DNA from: Cellvibrio sp. 79
GTDB taxonomy: Bacteria > Pseudomonadota > Gammaproteobacteria > Pseudomonadales > Cellvibrionaceae
Assembly: GCA_003056245.1 (NCBI GenBank)
Contig: MVDH01000003.1
Location: forward strand, 62,001-126,000
DNA length: 64,000 bases
Direction of reading: 5' to 3'
The notes under the pieces were generated by a model. The model was not told where the DNA came from, searched no databases, and saw nothing but the letters and a program-made list of their open reading frames with translations. Made by a program: the position numbers and the translations under genes. Numbering within the stretch: position 1 is the stretch's first letter; each line of letters opens with the position of its first letter. Below are positions 36,911-45,560 of this stretch, in pieces.

Positions 36911-38650
36911 ATGAGCGACAATATTTATATCGTCAACACCAAAGAAGTTTTTGATGCAATTGTGGTTGGCTCCGGCATTTCCGGTGGCTGGGCTGCAAAA
37001 GAATTAACTGAAAAAGGGTTGAAAACCCTGATCGTAGAACGCGGCCGCCCGGTAGAGCATCGCAAAGATTATGTGGGCGAAGGTGTAAAGCCCTGGCAGA
37101 TGCCGTTCCGCGGCAAAATTGAGCGTGATGTAGTAGAAGAACAACATTACATCCAGAAAAAATGCTACGCCTTTAACGATGCCACCAAACATTTTTTTGG
37201 CAACGATAAAGACTACCCCTACGCAACACCAAAAGACAAACCCTTCGATTGGATTCGCGGCAACCAGTTGGGTGGAAAATCATTATTGTGGCATCGCCAA
37301 TCCTATCGCTGGAGTGAGTACGACTTTACCGCCAATGCACGCGATGGCCAGGGCACAGATTGGCCCATTCGCTACAAAGACGTGGAAAAATGGTACGACT
37401 ATGTAGAAACCCATGCAGGTATCAGCGGCTCGGTAGAAAATAATCCCGCATTACCAGATAGCAAATTTTTACCGCCGTTTGAAATGAATGCGGTAGAAAA
37501 AGAAATGAAAAAGCGCATCGAATCCAAATGGGCTACACGCAAACTATTTATTGGTCGCACTGCACATTTATCCGTACCGGGGCCACAACATATCGCCCAA
37601 GGGCGCGTGCAATGCCAGGCACGTAATGAGTGCCAAAAAGGGTGTTCATTCGGTGCTTATTTTTCTACCCAAAGTTCAACGCTGCCCGCTGCACTCGCGA
37701 CCAACAATTTAAAAATTGCCACGAACAGCATTGTGCACAGTGTGATCTATGATCCCAAAACCAATCGCGCCAAAGGTGTACGCGTCATTGATTCCGAGAC
37801 CATGGAAACGCGTGAATATTTTGCGAAAGTGATTTTCCTGTGTGCATCCACGCTCGGCACTACGCAAATTATGCTCAATTCCAAAAGTGAAACATTCCCC
37901 AACGGTATTGCCAACTCATCCGGGGTATTGGGCCATTATTTAATGGACCATTTATACACTGCGGGCGCCACCGGTCGTGTGGAAGGTTTTGAAGAGGAAT
38001 ATTATTCCGGTCGTCGCCCCACCGGTTTGGCAATGGCTCCCTTCCGCAATATCACGGAAAAAAACAGCAAGTTTTTGCGCGGCTATATGCTCACCGGCGG
38101 TGCACAACGCACGCCGTGGGAAGCGTTTGCACAACAAGATGGTTTTGGTGCGGATTTCAAAAAATCCATTCGCAGCGCCGGCAGTTGGTATTTCCATTTG
38201 GGTGGTTCCGGCGAAATGTTGCCTCGCTATGAAAACCAGGTGTCACTGCATCCAACACTGAAAGATAAATGGGGCATGCCGCAGCTTTACATTGAATGCA
38301 GTTATGGCGAAAACGATATTAAAATTTTTCACGATATCGCAGATACCTGTGCCGAAATTCTGGAAGCAATTGGTGTGAAAGAAGTGCAAAAAGAAATTCG
38401 CGCCCTGGAAAAAGGTCAGTGGGCTCCGGGTTTATCCATCCATGAAATGGGAACTGCACGCATGGGCAAAGATCCAAAGACATCGATACTCAACGGCTGG
38501 AACCAGACTCACGACATTCCCAATTTATTTGTAACCGACGGCGCCAGCATGGCGTCGTGCGCATCACAAAACCCATCGCTGACCTACATGGCGTTAACCG
38601 CGCGTGCGGCTGATTACGCGGTGGCGCAATTAAAGCAAGGTAAAATCTGA
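36911..38650 (+). CDS. GMC-family FAD oxidoreductase (sugar dehydrogenase large subunit)
   Basis: 579-aa flavoprotein with the FAD-binding IVVGSGISGGWAAKELTEKG (about 16-35), GNQLGGKSLLWHRQSYRWSE, and a C-terminal block HEMGTARMGKDPKTSILNGW and NLFVTDGASMASCASQNPSL that carries the catalytic His/Asn region. Cys235, Cys241 and Cys245 (CQARNECQKGC) resemble the [3Fe-4S] ligand set of bacterial FAD-dependent glucose and glucoside-3 dehydrogenases. It lacks its own signal and is probably exported by the Tat signal of the 36209 product. Substrate inferred to be a glycoside or sugar at C3 or C1. Confidence 0.88.
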   Translation: MSDNIYIVNTKEVFDAIVVGSGISGGWAAKELTEKGLKTLIVERGRPVEHRKDYVGEGVKPWQMPFRGKIERDVVEEQHYIQKKCYAFNDATKHFFGNDKDYPYATPKDKPFDWIRGNQLGGKSLLWHRQSYRWSEYDFTANARDGQGTDWPIRYKDVEKWYDYVETHAGISGSVENNPALPDSKFLPPFEMNAVEKEMKKRIESKWATRKLFIGRTAHLSVPGPQHIAQGRVQCQARNECQKGCSFGAYFSTQSSTLPAALATNNLKIATNSIVHSVIYDPKTNRAKGVRVIDSETMETREYFAKVIFLCASTLGTTQIMLNSKSETFPNGIANSSGVLGHYLMDHLYTAGATGRVEGFEEEYYSGRRPTGLAMAPFRNITEKNSKFLRGYMLTGGAQRTPWEAFAQQDGFGADFKKSIRSAGSWYFHLGGSGEMLPRYENQVSLHPTLKDKWGMPQLYIECSYGENDIKIFHDIADTCAEILEAIGVKEVQKEIRALEKGQWAPGLSIHEMGTARMGKDPKTSILNGWNQTHDIPNLFVTDGASMASCASQNPSLTYMALTARAADYAVAQLKQGKI

Positions 38651-38661
38651 CAACACCTGAC

Positions 38662-38683
38662 ATGGAGCCGTGAATGGCTCCAT
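38662..38683 (+). other. Hairpin between GMC and TIM-barrel genes
   Basis: Perfect 8-bp stem ATGGAGCC / GGCTCCAT with a 6-nt loop, followed by TATTAAAAA and not a U-run. May partially terminate transcription or stabilise the upstream mRNA. Confidence 0.45.
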
Positions 38684-38733
38684 TATTAAAAACCACACAA
38701 CCACTATTAAAATTTTTAACAAAGGAACTCTTA

Positions 38734-39609
38734 ATGAAGCGATCAATGAAACTGTCCACAACAATAAAAGCGATCACAATGGCGGCACTTGCCAGCGTTA
38801 GCATTTCAACCTTCGCTGCCGATGTTGCACCCACATCACCGCAATTAAGTGTACAACTCTGGTCAATTAAAGACGACGTGGCCAAAGATTTTGAAGGCAC
38901 ACTGAAAAAACTCAAAGCCATGGGTTTTCAAGGCGTGGAATTTGCCGGTAATTTTGGCGCTTATGCTAATGATCCAAAAGGTTTGAAAGCATTTCTGGAA
39001 AAAACCGGCTTGAAAGCATCGGGCGCGCATGTTCATTTTGATAAATTATCACCGGAAAATTTCGACGCAACGGTTGCGTTCTACAAGGCAATCGATTGTA
39101 AATATTTAATTATCCCAATGGATGAACGCGCATTTACACCGGAAGGTGCGAAAGCAGTTGCTGCGGATCTTGAAGCGGTGCAGAAAAAATTAGCACCTCA
39201 CGGTATGCATACCGGTTATCACAACCACAAGCCGGAAATGTTGGGAGAAAAAGGTAAAACCCCGTGGGATGTTATTGGAAAAAATACCGAGCAAGCAGTA
39301 ATCCTGCAGCAAGATGTGGGCTGGACTGAAGTGGCAGGCAAAGATCCGGTTGAATTTGTAAAAGCGTATCCGGGCCGTACCATCACCACACATTACAAAG
39401 CATCTGCACCGGAAAAAGGTAATAAAGAACATCCGATCATCGGTCAGGATACTACTGACTGGAAAGCGCTGATCAACGCTAACAGAACCGTTGGTGGCAC
39501 TTTATGGCTGGTGGTTGAGCAAGAGTCTTATCCTGAAGGCTTGACGCCATTGCAAAGCGTGGAAGCATCACTGAAAGGCCTGCAAAAAATTATCGCGGAA
39601 ACAAAATAA
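38734..39609 (+). CDS. Exported TIM-barrel sugar isomerase/epimerase-family protein
   Basis: 291 aa from ATG 38734 (AAGGA seven bases upstream). A signal peptide (MAALASVSISTFAADVAP) directs export, unlike cytoplasmic xylose-isomerase-like relatives. The barrel shows QLSVQLWSIKDDVAKDFEGT, LKKLKAMGFQGVEFAGNFG, THYKASAPEKG, TGYHNHKPEM (metal/sugar-binding region) and VVEQESYPEG, as in hydroxypyruvate-isomerase/IolE-like enzymes. Its position after the Tat-dehydrogenase pair suggests it acts on the oxidised (3-keto) sugar in the periplasm, but the reaction is not shown. Confidence 0.85.
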   Translation: MKRSMKLSTTIKAITMAALASVSISTFAADVAPTSPQLSVQLWSIKDDVAKDFEGTLKKLKAMGFQGVEFAGNFGAYANDPKGLKAFLEKTGLKASGAHVHFDKLSPENFDATVAFYKAIDCKYLIIPMDERAFTPEGAKAVAADLEAVQKKLAPHGMHTGYHNHKPEMLGEKGKTPWDVIGKNTEQAVILQQDVGWTEVAGKDPVEFVKAYPGRTITTHYKASAPEKGNKEHPIIGQDTTDWKALINANRTVGGTLWLVVEQESYPEGLTPLQSVEASLKGLQKIIAETK

Positions 39610-39639
39610 CTTTCGGTGCATTCACTTTCCAATAAAAGG

Positions 39640-39662
39640 CGCCGCTGCATGCGGCGTTTTTT
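39640..39662 (+). terminator. Intrinsic terminator of the dehydrogenase operon
   Basis: Perfect 6-bp GC stem CGCCGC / GCGGCG with a TGCAT loop followed by T6. Confidence 0.88.
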
Positions 39663-39728
39663 ATTTCAATAATCCGGCATTATCATTAACACACACATAA
39701 AATTAATAACTACAACCCGAGGAAACCT

Positions 39729-40796
39729 ATGAACCTGACAAAACCCGGCCTGCTATTAGCAGCATTAACACTGGCGCCATTCAGCATAGCCGCTGACTTG
39801 CAGCAACTCCCCACGCATGTGGGTGGTCGCGTATTGGAAAGCACCACCGCAGATGGCAACAAAGCCTATGAATATTCCTGGCCCGCCGTTTATTTTGAAA
39901 CCGCATTCAAAGGCGATTCACTCACACTGAAATTTAACGACGATCAAAATATTTTTCAATTGATTGTGGACGATGGTACACCTGTCGTAATCAACAAACC
40001 CGGCGCACAAGACTATGTCGTACCCGGTTTAACAACAGGCTCGCATAAAGTACGTTTGGAAAAAGTCACTGAAACACAATCCAGTACCGGCCGCTTCCTC
40101 GGCTTTTTCAGCGATGATAAACCTGCATCATTACCCAATAGAAAACGCCAGATTGAATTTATCGGCGACTCATTTACCGTTGGCTACGGTAATACCTCAC
40201 CCAGCCGCGAATGCAACAATGACGAATTATTTAAAACCACTAATTCACAATTAGCGTTCGGGCCCATTACAGCAAAACATTTTAATGCAGATTATCAAAT
40301 CAATGCCTCATCCGGATTTGGCATCGTGCGCAATTACAATGGCACGTCACCGGATAAAAGTTTAATTGCCCTTTATCCCTTCACCTTACACAGCAACAAC
40401 TACATTTACACCAGCAATTGGCAGCCACAAATCATTGTTATCGGTTTGGGCACCAATGATTTTTCAACGCCGCTCAATAATGGCGAACGCTGGAAAGCAC
40501 GTGAAGAATTGCAGCAAGATTACATCAATAAATACGTTGAATTTATCAATGCGTTGCAACGTAAAAACCCCAAAGCACAATTTGTATTGATGGCCTCAGA
40601 TAAAGCGGAAGGTGAAATTGCCAACCAGGTTGGGAAAGTACTCGCGCAAGTTAAAGCAGCGGGGATGAAAAATATCGATTCGATTATTTTTACTGGCCTG
40701 AATTACGAAGGCTGTCATTGGCACCCGTCCGCCCAAGATGACAAATTGGTGGCTGATTTATTGATCGCACATTTGAAATCCAGAAAAATCTGGTAA
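39729..40796 (+). CDS. SGNH hydrolase, CE2-type carbohydrate esterase
   Basis: 355-aa exported esterase. After a signal peptide (ending SIAADLQ) an N-terminal beta-sandwich (about 25-135) precedes an SGNH domain with Ser148 in IEFIGDSFTVGYG, the Gly of SGFGIVRN, the Asn of GLGTNDFS and His332 in GCHWHPS. The two-domain order matches CE2 acetyl-ester hydrolases of plant-cell-wall degraders, which remove acetyl groups from xylan or mannan. Stands alone after the dehydrogenase operon terminator. Confidence 0.88.
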   Translation: MNLTKPGLLLAALTLAPFSIAADLQQLPTHVGGRVLESTTADGNKAYEYSWPAVYFETAFKGDSLTLKFNDDQNIFQLIVDDGTPVVINKPGAQDYVVPGLTTGSHKVRLEKVTETQSSTGRFLGFFSDDKPASLPNRKRQIEFIGDSFTVGYGNTSPSRECNNDELFKTTNSQLAFGPITAKHFNADYQINASSGFGIVRNYNGTSPDKSLIALYPFTLHSNNYIYTSNWQPQIIVIGLGTNDFSTPLNNGERWKAREELQQDYINKYVEFINALQRKNPKAQFVLMASDKAEGEIANQVGKVLAQVKAAGMKNIDSIIFTGLNYEGCHWHPSAQDDKLVADLLIAHLKSRKIW

Positions 40797-40851
40797 GCCG
40801 ACGTAGCGAACAACTCAATCGTTCAAATTTACTACTTGCCAAACCAACAAT

Positions 40852-40887
40852 CTCAATATACGATTCATATACGTTTCGTATATTGAG
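40852..40887. promoter_or_regulatory. Perfect 12-bp inverted repeat operator before the ParD-like gene
   Basis: CTCAATATACGA and its exact complement TCGTATATTGAG are separated by 12 bp. ATATACG also recurs inside, at 40867, 11 bp (one turn) from the first copy. It ends seven bases before the ATG at 40894, overlapping the ribosome site, so bound protein would block transcription or translation; this is the usual layout of autoregulated antitoxin operons. Confidence 0.75.
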
Positions 40888-40893
40888 GTTTAC

Positions 40894-41094
40894 ATGGGCA
40901 TTGTAAAAATCAGCGATGAGTTACACGAAGAAGTGCGCAAAGCCAGTTCCGCCATGGTTCGCTCTATTAATTCACAGGCTGAATTCTGGATAAAAATCGG
41001 CATGCTGGCCGAAACCAATCCGACACTGACCTACACCGAAATCCTGCGCGAGCAATTGCGCTTGGCCACCGGAGAGCCTGTCACTGATGAGTGA
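40894..41094 (+). CDS. ParD-like (ParD_like family) antitoxin-type protein
   Basis: 66-aa ribbon-helix-helix-type protein. MGIVKISDELHEEVRKASSA and then SINSQAEFWIKIGMLAETNP fit the ParD_like family, which resembles ParD antitoxins. GAGG lies five bases before the ATG. Its last eight bases overlap the start of the methionine aminopeptidase gene (ATGAGTGA), so the two are translationally coupled. In toxin-antitoxin operons this position is held by a toxin; here it is MetAP. Confidence 0.8.
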   Translation: MGIVKISDELHEEVRKASSAMVRSINSQAEFWIKIGMLAETNPTLTYTEILREQLRLATGEPVTDE

Positions 41095-41860
41095 CATTAT
41101 CCTGAAAAACAGCAGCGAGCTGGCGCTAATGCGCGAATCCGGACGCTTGCTAGCTTCAGTATTTGATTTCCTGAACCCATTGGTAACGCCAGGAATATCG
41201 ACAATGGAAATCAATAATCGCGTCGAAGATTTTATTATCAATAATTTGCAGGCACGTCCGGCCAGCAAAGGCCAATACAATTATCCCTATTCCCTCAACA
41301 CCTCTATTAACGATGTTGTTTGCCATGGTATGCCGTCGGCCACGCAATATTTAAAAACGGGCGATATTATTAATGTGGATATCACACTGGAAAAAAATGG
41401 CTTCGTCGCTGACTCCAGCAAAATGTATTTGGTCGGTGATGTATCGCCCCAAGCCAAACATTTGGTCGACAGTACTTATGACGCGCTATGGAAAGGTATC
41501 CGCACAGTAAAACCGGGGGCAACACTGGGCGATATCGGCCACGCAATTGAATTGCACGCCGCCGCCAACGGCTATTCCGTTGTGCGCGAATATTGCGGCC
41601 ATGGTATTGGCCGGCAAATGCATGAACCGCCCCATGTACTGCACCACGGCAAACCAAATTCCGGGGTAGTATTGCGCGAAGGAATGACATTTACGATTGA
41701 GCCAATGCTTAACCAGGGCACTGCAAATGTGAAAGTAAAACGCGACGGCTGGACTGTCATCACGCGCGATAAAAAACTTTCTGCACAATGGGAACACACG
41801 GTGGCGGTTACTGCCGATGGATTTGAAGTATTAACGTTACGTAACGAAGAACGAGTTTAA
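41087..41860 (+). CDS. map: Type I methionine aminopeptidase (second copy type)
   Basis: 257-aa metallopeptidase that removes N-terminal Met. All five metal ligands of type I MetAP are present: D98 and D109 (INVDITLEKNGFVADSSK), H172 (YCGHGIGRQMHEPP), E205 (FTIEPMLNQG) and E236 (QWEHTVAV). The housekeeping map is usually beside rpsB; this copy instead overlaps a ParD-like gene under a strong operator. It may be a stress- or condition-specific MetAP. Active by sequence. Confidence 0.93.
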   Translation: MSDIILKNSSELALMRESGRLLASVFDFLNPLVTPGISTMEINNRVEDFIINNLQARPASKGQYNYPYSLNTSINDVVCHGMPSATQYLKTGDIINVDITLEKNGFVADSSKMYLVGDVSPQAKHLVDSTYDALWKGIRTVKPGATLGDIGHAIELHAAANGYSVVREYCGHGIGRQMHEPPHVLHHGKPNSGVVLREGMTFTIEPMLNQGTANVKVKRDGWTVITRDKKLSAQWEHTVAVTADGFEVLTLRNEERV

Positions 41861-41883
41861 TACTCAACACAACTGATAAATAA

Positions 41884-41915
41884 ACGCATAATCACAGGAC
41901 AAGGTGATTATGCGT
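41884..41915 (+). other. Perfect 12-bp hairpin after the MetAP gene
   Basis: ACGCATAATCAC and GTGATTATGCGT with an 8-nt loop, 23 bp after the stop, no U-run. Could be a non-canonical terminator or an mRNA-stabilising 3' hairpin. Confidence 0.55.
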
Positions 41916-42034
41916 CGATATAGATAATCGCACTACTTCTAACATAAAAATAATTGCCGCTATTATGACGGCAATAAGCGCACAACAATCGGTAAATTTT
42001 CGGTCAGCAGTTTTTAATCACCGGAAAAATTATT

Positions 42035-43033
42035 ATGAAATTAACCATTACCACTGTGATAACGCTTTTATTTTCTCTCGCTGCATCAACAACCAGTGCC
42101 CAAAACCCGTTGAACTTTGGCAACAATATCAAAACCGCTGATCCATCCGGTCACGTATGGGCCGATGGAAAAATGTATTTATACACATCACACGATGAAG
42201 AGTGCCAGGAAGATTTCCATATGAAGGACTGGTATGCCTTTTCATCATCCGATCTGGTGAATTGGAAAACCCATGGACCGATTTTATCGATCAAGGATCT
42301 TACCTGGGCTGATAACTTTGCCTGGGCACCTGATGCCGCGTACAAAAACGGAAAATATTATTTGATCTTTCCGGCAGGCAACGGTTTTAAAGATCGGGTG
42401 AACCCAGAGAAAAGCACCAAGTGGATGGGCCTGGGCGTCGCCGTTAGCGATTCGCCTACCGGGCCATTTAAAGATGCCATCGGCAAACCATTATTTACTA
42501 CGCCTTATGCAAACGATCCCAGTTTATTAATTGATGACGACGGCAAAGCTTATCTCTATTTCCATGGCATGAATGCCGATTATCAAGTCGCCGAAATGGC
42601 TGATGATTTACTCAGCATTAAAGGTGGTCTGCAAAAAATGGATATGGGCGGCTATGAACCCAAAATGGAAGGCCCCTGGGTATTCAAACGCAACGATACT
42701 TATTATTTCACCATGCCGGAAAATAATCGCACCCTCACCTATTACACAGCAAAATCCCCCAAAGGTCCGTGGAAGTACCAGGGTGTAATCATGGAGGCAG
42801 AGGGTGGAAACAATCATCACTCCATCGTTGAATACAAAGGCCAATGGATTTTGTTTTATCACCGCTGGTTAAATACTCCGGGAGCCAAATGCGACAAAAA
42901 ACAACGTCATGTCGCCGCCGAATATTTATACTTTAATGAAGACGGTACTATCCAAAAAATCACACGCACTAAAGAAGGCATTGGCGATTTTACGCAGAGA
43001 ATTAAAAAGGTAGAAAAGAAAATGAATAGATAG
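42035..43033 (+). CDS. Secreted GH43-family glycoside hydrolase
   Basis: 332-aa exported enzyme with a signal peptide ending TTSAQNP and a five-bladed propeller. Inverting-mechanism residues are visible: base Asp36 (IKTADPSGHVW), pKa-modulating Asp161 (YANDPSLLIDDDG) and acid Glu212 (KMEGPWVFKRN). No carbohydrate-binding module is attached. GH43 members act on xylan or arabinan side chains as beta-xylosidases or arabinofuranosidases; the exact substrate is not visible. Lies 174 bp after the MetAP gene, probably with its own promoter. Confidence 0.88.
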   Translation: MKLTITTVITLLFSLAASTTSAQNPLNFGNNIKTADPSGHVWADGKMYLYTSHDEECQEDFHMKDWYAFSSSDLVNWKTHGPILSIKDLTWADNFAWAPDAAYKNGKYYLIFPAGNGFKDRVNPEKSTKWMGLGVAVSDSPTGPFKDAIGKPLFTTPYANDPSLLIDDDGKAYLYFHGMNADYQVAEMADDLLSIKGGLQKMDMGGYEPKMEGPWVFKRNDTYYFTMPENNRTLTYYTAKSPKGPWKYQGVIMEAEGGNNHHSIVEYKGQWILFYHRWLNTPGAKCDKKQRHVAAEYLYFNEDGTIQKITRTKEGIGDFTQRIKKVEKKMNR

Positions 43034-43056
43034 CCCGTATTGAGTACAATGCGGGC
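43033..43056 (+). terminator. Hairpin overlapping the GH43 stop
   Basis: 10-bp stem GCCCGTATTG / CAATGCGGGC (one G-T pair) with an AGTA loop, followed by AATTTG. Weak terminator. Confidence 0.45.
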
Positions 43057-43090
43057 AATTTGATTCAACAGCTAGGACAAAATCAATTTC

Positions 43091-43576
43091 ATGAAAGCAG
43101 ATTACAACTCAATCGCAGAGCACTGGCGTAATGCAAGGAAAGCACTTCCGCAAAAAGATCGCGAATTATTCGAGCTATTCCTGAATGAATTACCCGCGAA
43201 CAGCAGAGTACTAGACCTGGGTTGTGGCCATGGAATACCGGTCGCAAAATTGATATCGGACCAAGGGCATCGGATAACGGGTGTAGATCACTCAGAAAAA
43301 TTATTAACTTTCGCTCAAATAGAAATGCCAGAGCACGAATGGTTATTAAATGATTTGGAAAATGTTGAGGTTACAGATAATTACAATGGCATCGTTATTT
43401 GGGATTCGCTCTTTCATCTCCCCCGGCAAGAACACTTAACCTTGCTACGGAAAGCCTGGTCCGCATTACAACCAAAAGAAAAAATTATTAATTTCACAAA
43501 TAGAAGACGCCTGGAGCTCGGCAAGGCATTATTAAAAAGTACAATTCTTAAAACCGTTTCAATTGCTGATGATTAG
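43091..43576 (+). CDS. Class I SAM methyltransferase, C-terminally truncated
   Basis: 161 aa. The SAM-binding motif I VLDLGCGHGIPVAKL, ITGVDHSEKLL (acidic motif II) and DSLFHLPRQEHLTLLRKAWS are clear. After the point where family members continue 'LKPGGxLLxT', the sequence becomes LQPKEKIINFTNRRRLELGK and ends soon after in non-family residues. The last 29 bp overlap the 3' end of the convergent gene 43548-44441, so the frame appears to have lost about 40-50 residues and run into the neighbour. Probably a decaying gene. Confidence 0.65.
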   Translation: MKADYNSIAEHWRNARKALPQKDRELFELFLNELPANSRVLDLGCGHGIPVAKLISDQGHRITGVDHSEKLLTFAQIEMPEHEWLLNDLENVEVTDNYNGIVIWDSLFHLPRQEHLTLLRKAWSALQPKEKIINFTNRRRLELGKALLKSTILKTVSIADD

Positions 43577-44441
43577 GAAATCCCAAGCTACCATCATCGT
43601 CAGGATTGGATAATTCAATTAATTTTCGACCGGATAAATTCAACCGTTTTAATCGCTCACCAAAATAAGCCTGAAATATTTTTTCCATTTGCCCGTTCGT
43701 TTTCAGGTAATTTAAACCCAATGTTAAACGGTCAGCCAGTTCCGGCTCAGAAGGACTTACATAAAAATAAACTGGCAGAGGCATATAAATCAGTAACGAT
43801 TTTTCCGGCACAATGTTACTTATCGGCACGCCATCAATTTCGTAGCTATCATCTATTTCAATGGCGCTGAGCGGCACAAAATAATAGCGTTTACCCGCGA
43901 GCATTTTGAGCAACATCGGCATCGTCAAGGCTTCTGCAACAGAAAAACCATTGTGTTTATACACATGCCCCTCCCACCCTTTACCAAATCCCATAGGAAG
44001 TTTGCGCAATTCATCAAGTGTGTTGATAGCGGAAAATTCTGCTTGGTTTTCGGTGCGAATTAATAAAATTCGATAGCCCATAAAACCATTGAGGATTGGC
44101 GTACCAACGCGAATCAATCCTTTGCGTGGCCCATCCATTGTGGGAAACCCCACCAGCCTGTCCACATTAATTTTGTCGCCCAGCACGAGTAAATCATGTT
44201 TGCGTTCGGAGCTTATTTGTTCCCGGGCATACATCAATTTAAATGGGCCATGAGAGGATTCGGTCGCATTGAGCGCAGCGGTAATGAGTGCGAGGTAATA
44301 ATCCTCACTGATAGATGCATTGTTGCCGAGGTATTTCACCAATAGCGGTTCCGCGGCCGTTGCGGGTTGCACCAACAAGACACCAAACATGCACGACAGG
44401 ATTACAATAATAAAACGCGTTACGGTTGATTGGACGTGCAT
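43548..44441 (-). CDS. Periplasmic substrate-binding-like protein
   Basis: 297-aa exported protein with a signal peptide (VILSCMFGVLLVQPATAAEP). The fold resembles bacterial solute-binding domains: ISEDYYLALITAALNATESS, then INTLDELRKLPMGFGKGWEG and NYLKTNGQMEKIFQAYFGER near the end, typical of the amino-acid-binding (PBPb) type. No permease or ATPase gene adjoins it, so a sensory or orphan role is likely. Its last 29 bp are shared with the truncated methyltransferase on the other strand. Confidence 0.7.
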   Translation of the reverse strand: MHVQSTVTRFIIVILSCMFGVLLVQPATAAEPLLVKYLGNNASISEDYYLALITAALNATESSHGPFKLMYAREQISSERKHDLLVLGDKINVDRLVGFPTMDGPRKGLIRVGTPILNGFMGYRILLIRTENQAEFSAINTLDELRKLPMGFGKGWEGHVYKHNGFSVAEALTMPMLLKMLAGKRYYFVPLSAIEIDDSYEIDGVPISNIVPEKSLLIYMPLPVYFYVSPSEPELADRLTLGLNYLKTNGQMEKIFQAYFGERLKRLNLSGRKLIELSNPDDDGSLGFPNHQQLKRF

Positions 44442-44540
44442 TGCGCCCTCCCCTTTCGTTACAGCAGGGTTTAGTTATGGTGTTAATGCTAGCAGCAGTT
44501 TATTTTCGCGACATAGAATTTTTAAAACGATGAGGCAAAA

Positions 44541-44568
44541 AAAACGGGCCATGACCAGGCCCGTTTTG
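44541..44568 (-). terminator. terC-family gene terminator
   Basis: 7-bp stem ACGGGCC / GGCCCGT with a 7-nt loop. Read on the minus strand a T8 tract follows (AAAAAAAA on the plus strand). Lies just downstream of the TerC stop. Confidence 0.88.
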
Positions 44569-44584
44569 TTCACAGCGCTATGGG

Positions 44585-45349
44585 TTAATCCTGGGAATCT
44601 TGATTAGCCGGATAGTCCTTTCGTAACTCCACCGGCTTATCGATACTTTTACGCATCTTGATGTTGATCATCTCTACGCCAAGCGAGAATGCCATCGCAA
44701 AGTAGATGTAGCCTTTTGGAACATGAACATCGAAACCTTCAACTAGTAAGGTGAAACCAACAATGACCAGGAACGATAATGCGAGAATTTTGATGGTGGG
44801 ATGCGCATCAACAAAATCGCCAATTGGTTTTGCTGCAAACAACATCACACCAACAGCGATGATAATTGCCAATGCCATAATCGGCACCTGGCTAACCAAT
44901 CCTACCGCGGTAATAACAGAGTCGAGCGAGAACACGATATCCAGTATCGCGATTTGAATTAACACCACCATCAAACCGTGAGCGGCAACAGTGCGTTCAG
45001 ATTCAACGGCGCCTTCGAGGCTGCCATGGATTTCATGTGTTGCCTTGGCGATCAGGAATAAACCACCGCCGATCAGAATAATATCGCGCCCGGAAATTTC
45101 CTGGCCGAATACAGTAAAGAATGGCTCAACCAGCCCCATAATCCATGCCAGCGAAAAGAGTAACGCGAGGCGTGTAATCATCGCCAGGCCCAACCCCACA
45201 TTGCGGGCAAATGCACGTTGCTTCTCTGGTAAACGCCCGACCAGGATCGAAATGAAAATAATATTGTCAATTCCCAACACAATTTCCAATGCCGTCAGCG
45301 TTGCCAGCGCAACCCATGCTTCCGGGCTTGATAACCATTCAAACATCAT
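44585..45349 (-). CDS. TerC-family membrane protein
   Basis: 254-aa polytopic membrane protein with about seven TM helices. The TerC signature acidic/Asn pairs are visible: TALEIVLGIDNIIFIS and AILDIVFSLDSVITAVG. The C-terminus DVHVPKGYIYFAMAFSLGVE is family-typical. TerC-type proteins handle metal ions such as Mn efflux or metalation of exported enzymes; the specific role here is unknown. Transcribed alone, from a candidate promoter with an attenuator-like hairpin in the leader. Confidence 0.9.
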   Translation of the reverse strand: MMFEWLSSPEAWVALATLTALEIVLGIDNIIFISILVGRLPEKQRAFARNVGLGLAMITRLALLFSLAWIMGLVEPFFTVFGQEISGRDIILIGGGLFLIAKATHEIHGSLEGAVESERTVAAHGLMVVLIQIAILDIVFSLDSVITAVGLVSQVPIMALAIIIAVGVMLFAAKPIGDFVDAHPTIKILALSFLVIVGFTLLVEGFDVHVPKGYIYFAMAFSLGVEMINIKMRKSIDKPVELRKDYPANQDSQD

Positions 45350-45417
45350 TCAAATCTCATTGATTAATAGCACGCAATCCCATTACCCGAGAAGCCTGGC
45401 ACATGGATATTGCCGTT

Positions 45418-45479
45418 AAAAAGACCCTGACTGGTCAGGAGGACGGCGATTGTACCCTGTCCACTACGACGGTAGGCAA
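45418..45479 (-). promoter_or_regulatory. Candidate terC promoter and leader hairpin
   Basis: On the minus strand a TACAAT -10 box (45449-45454) lies 19 bp after TTGCCT (45474-45479). Downstream, CCTGAC / GTCAGG (45426-45439) can fold and is followed by TCTTTTT. A terminator-like hairpin between promoter and terC suggests attenuation. I could not match it to a known riboswitch. Confidence 0.3.
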
Positions 45480-45560
45480 CAACTTTGAGACTTCACCGGG
45501 GAAGCCCGACATCTTTCGAACCTTGGGGGCACAAAGCTCCCATTCCAACCCGCTCTGCAA

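Noticed and set aside
45350-45560. Manganese (yybP-ykoY) riboswitch upstream of the TerC gene
   Set aside because: Looked for because such genes often carry one, but the GGGGAGUAG and GCAAGACC loop motifs are absent on both strands.
45500-45560. tRNA-like element with GGTTCGAA
   Set aside because: The flanking bases do not form a T-arm or acceptor stem.
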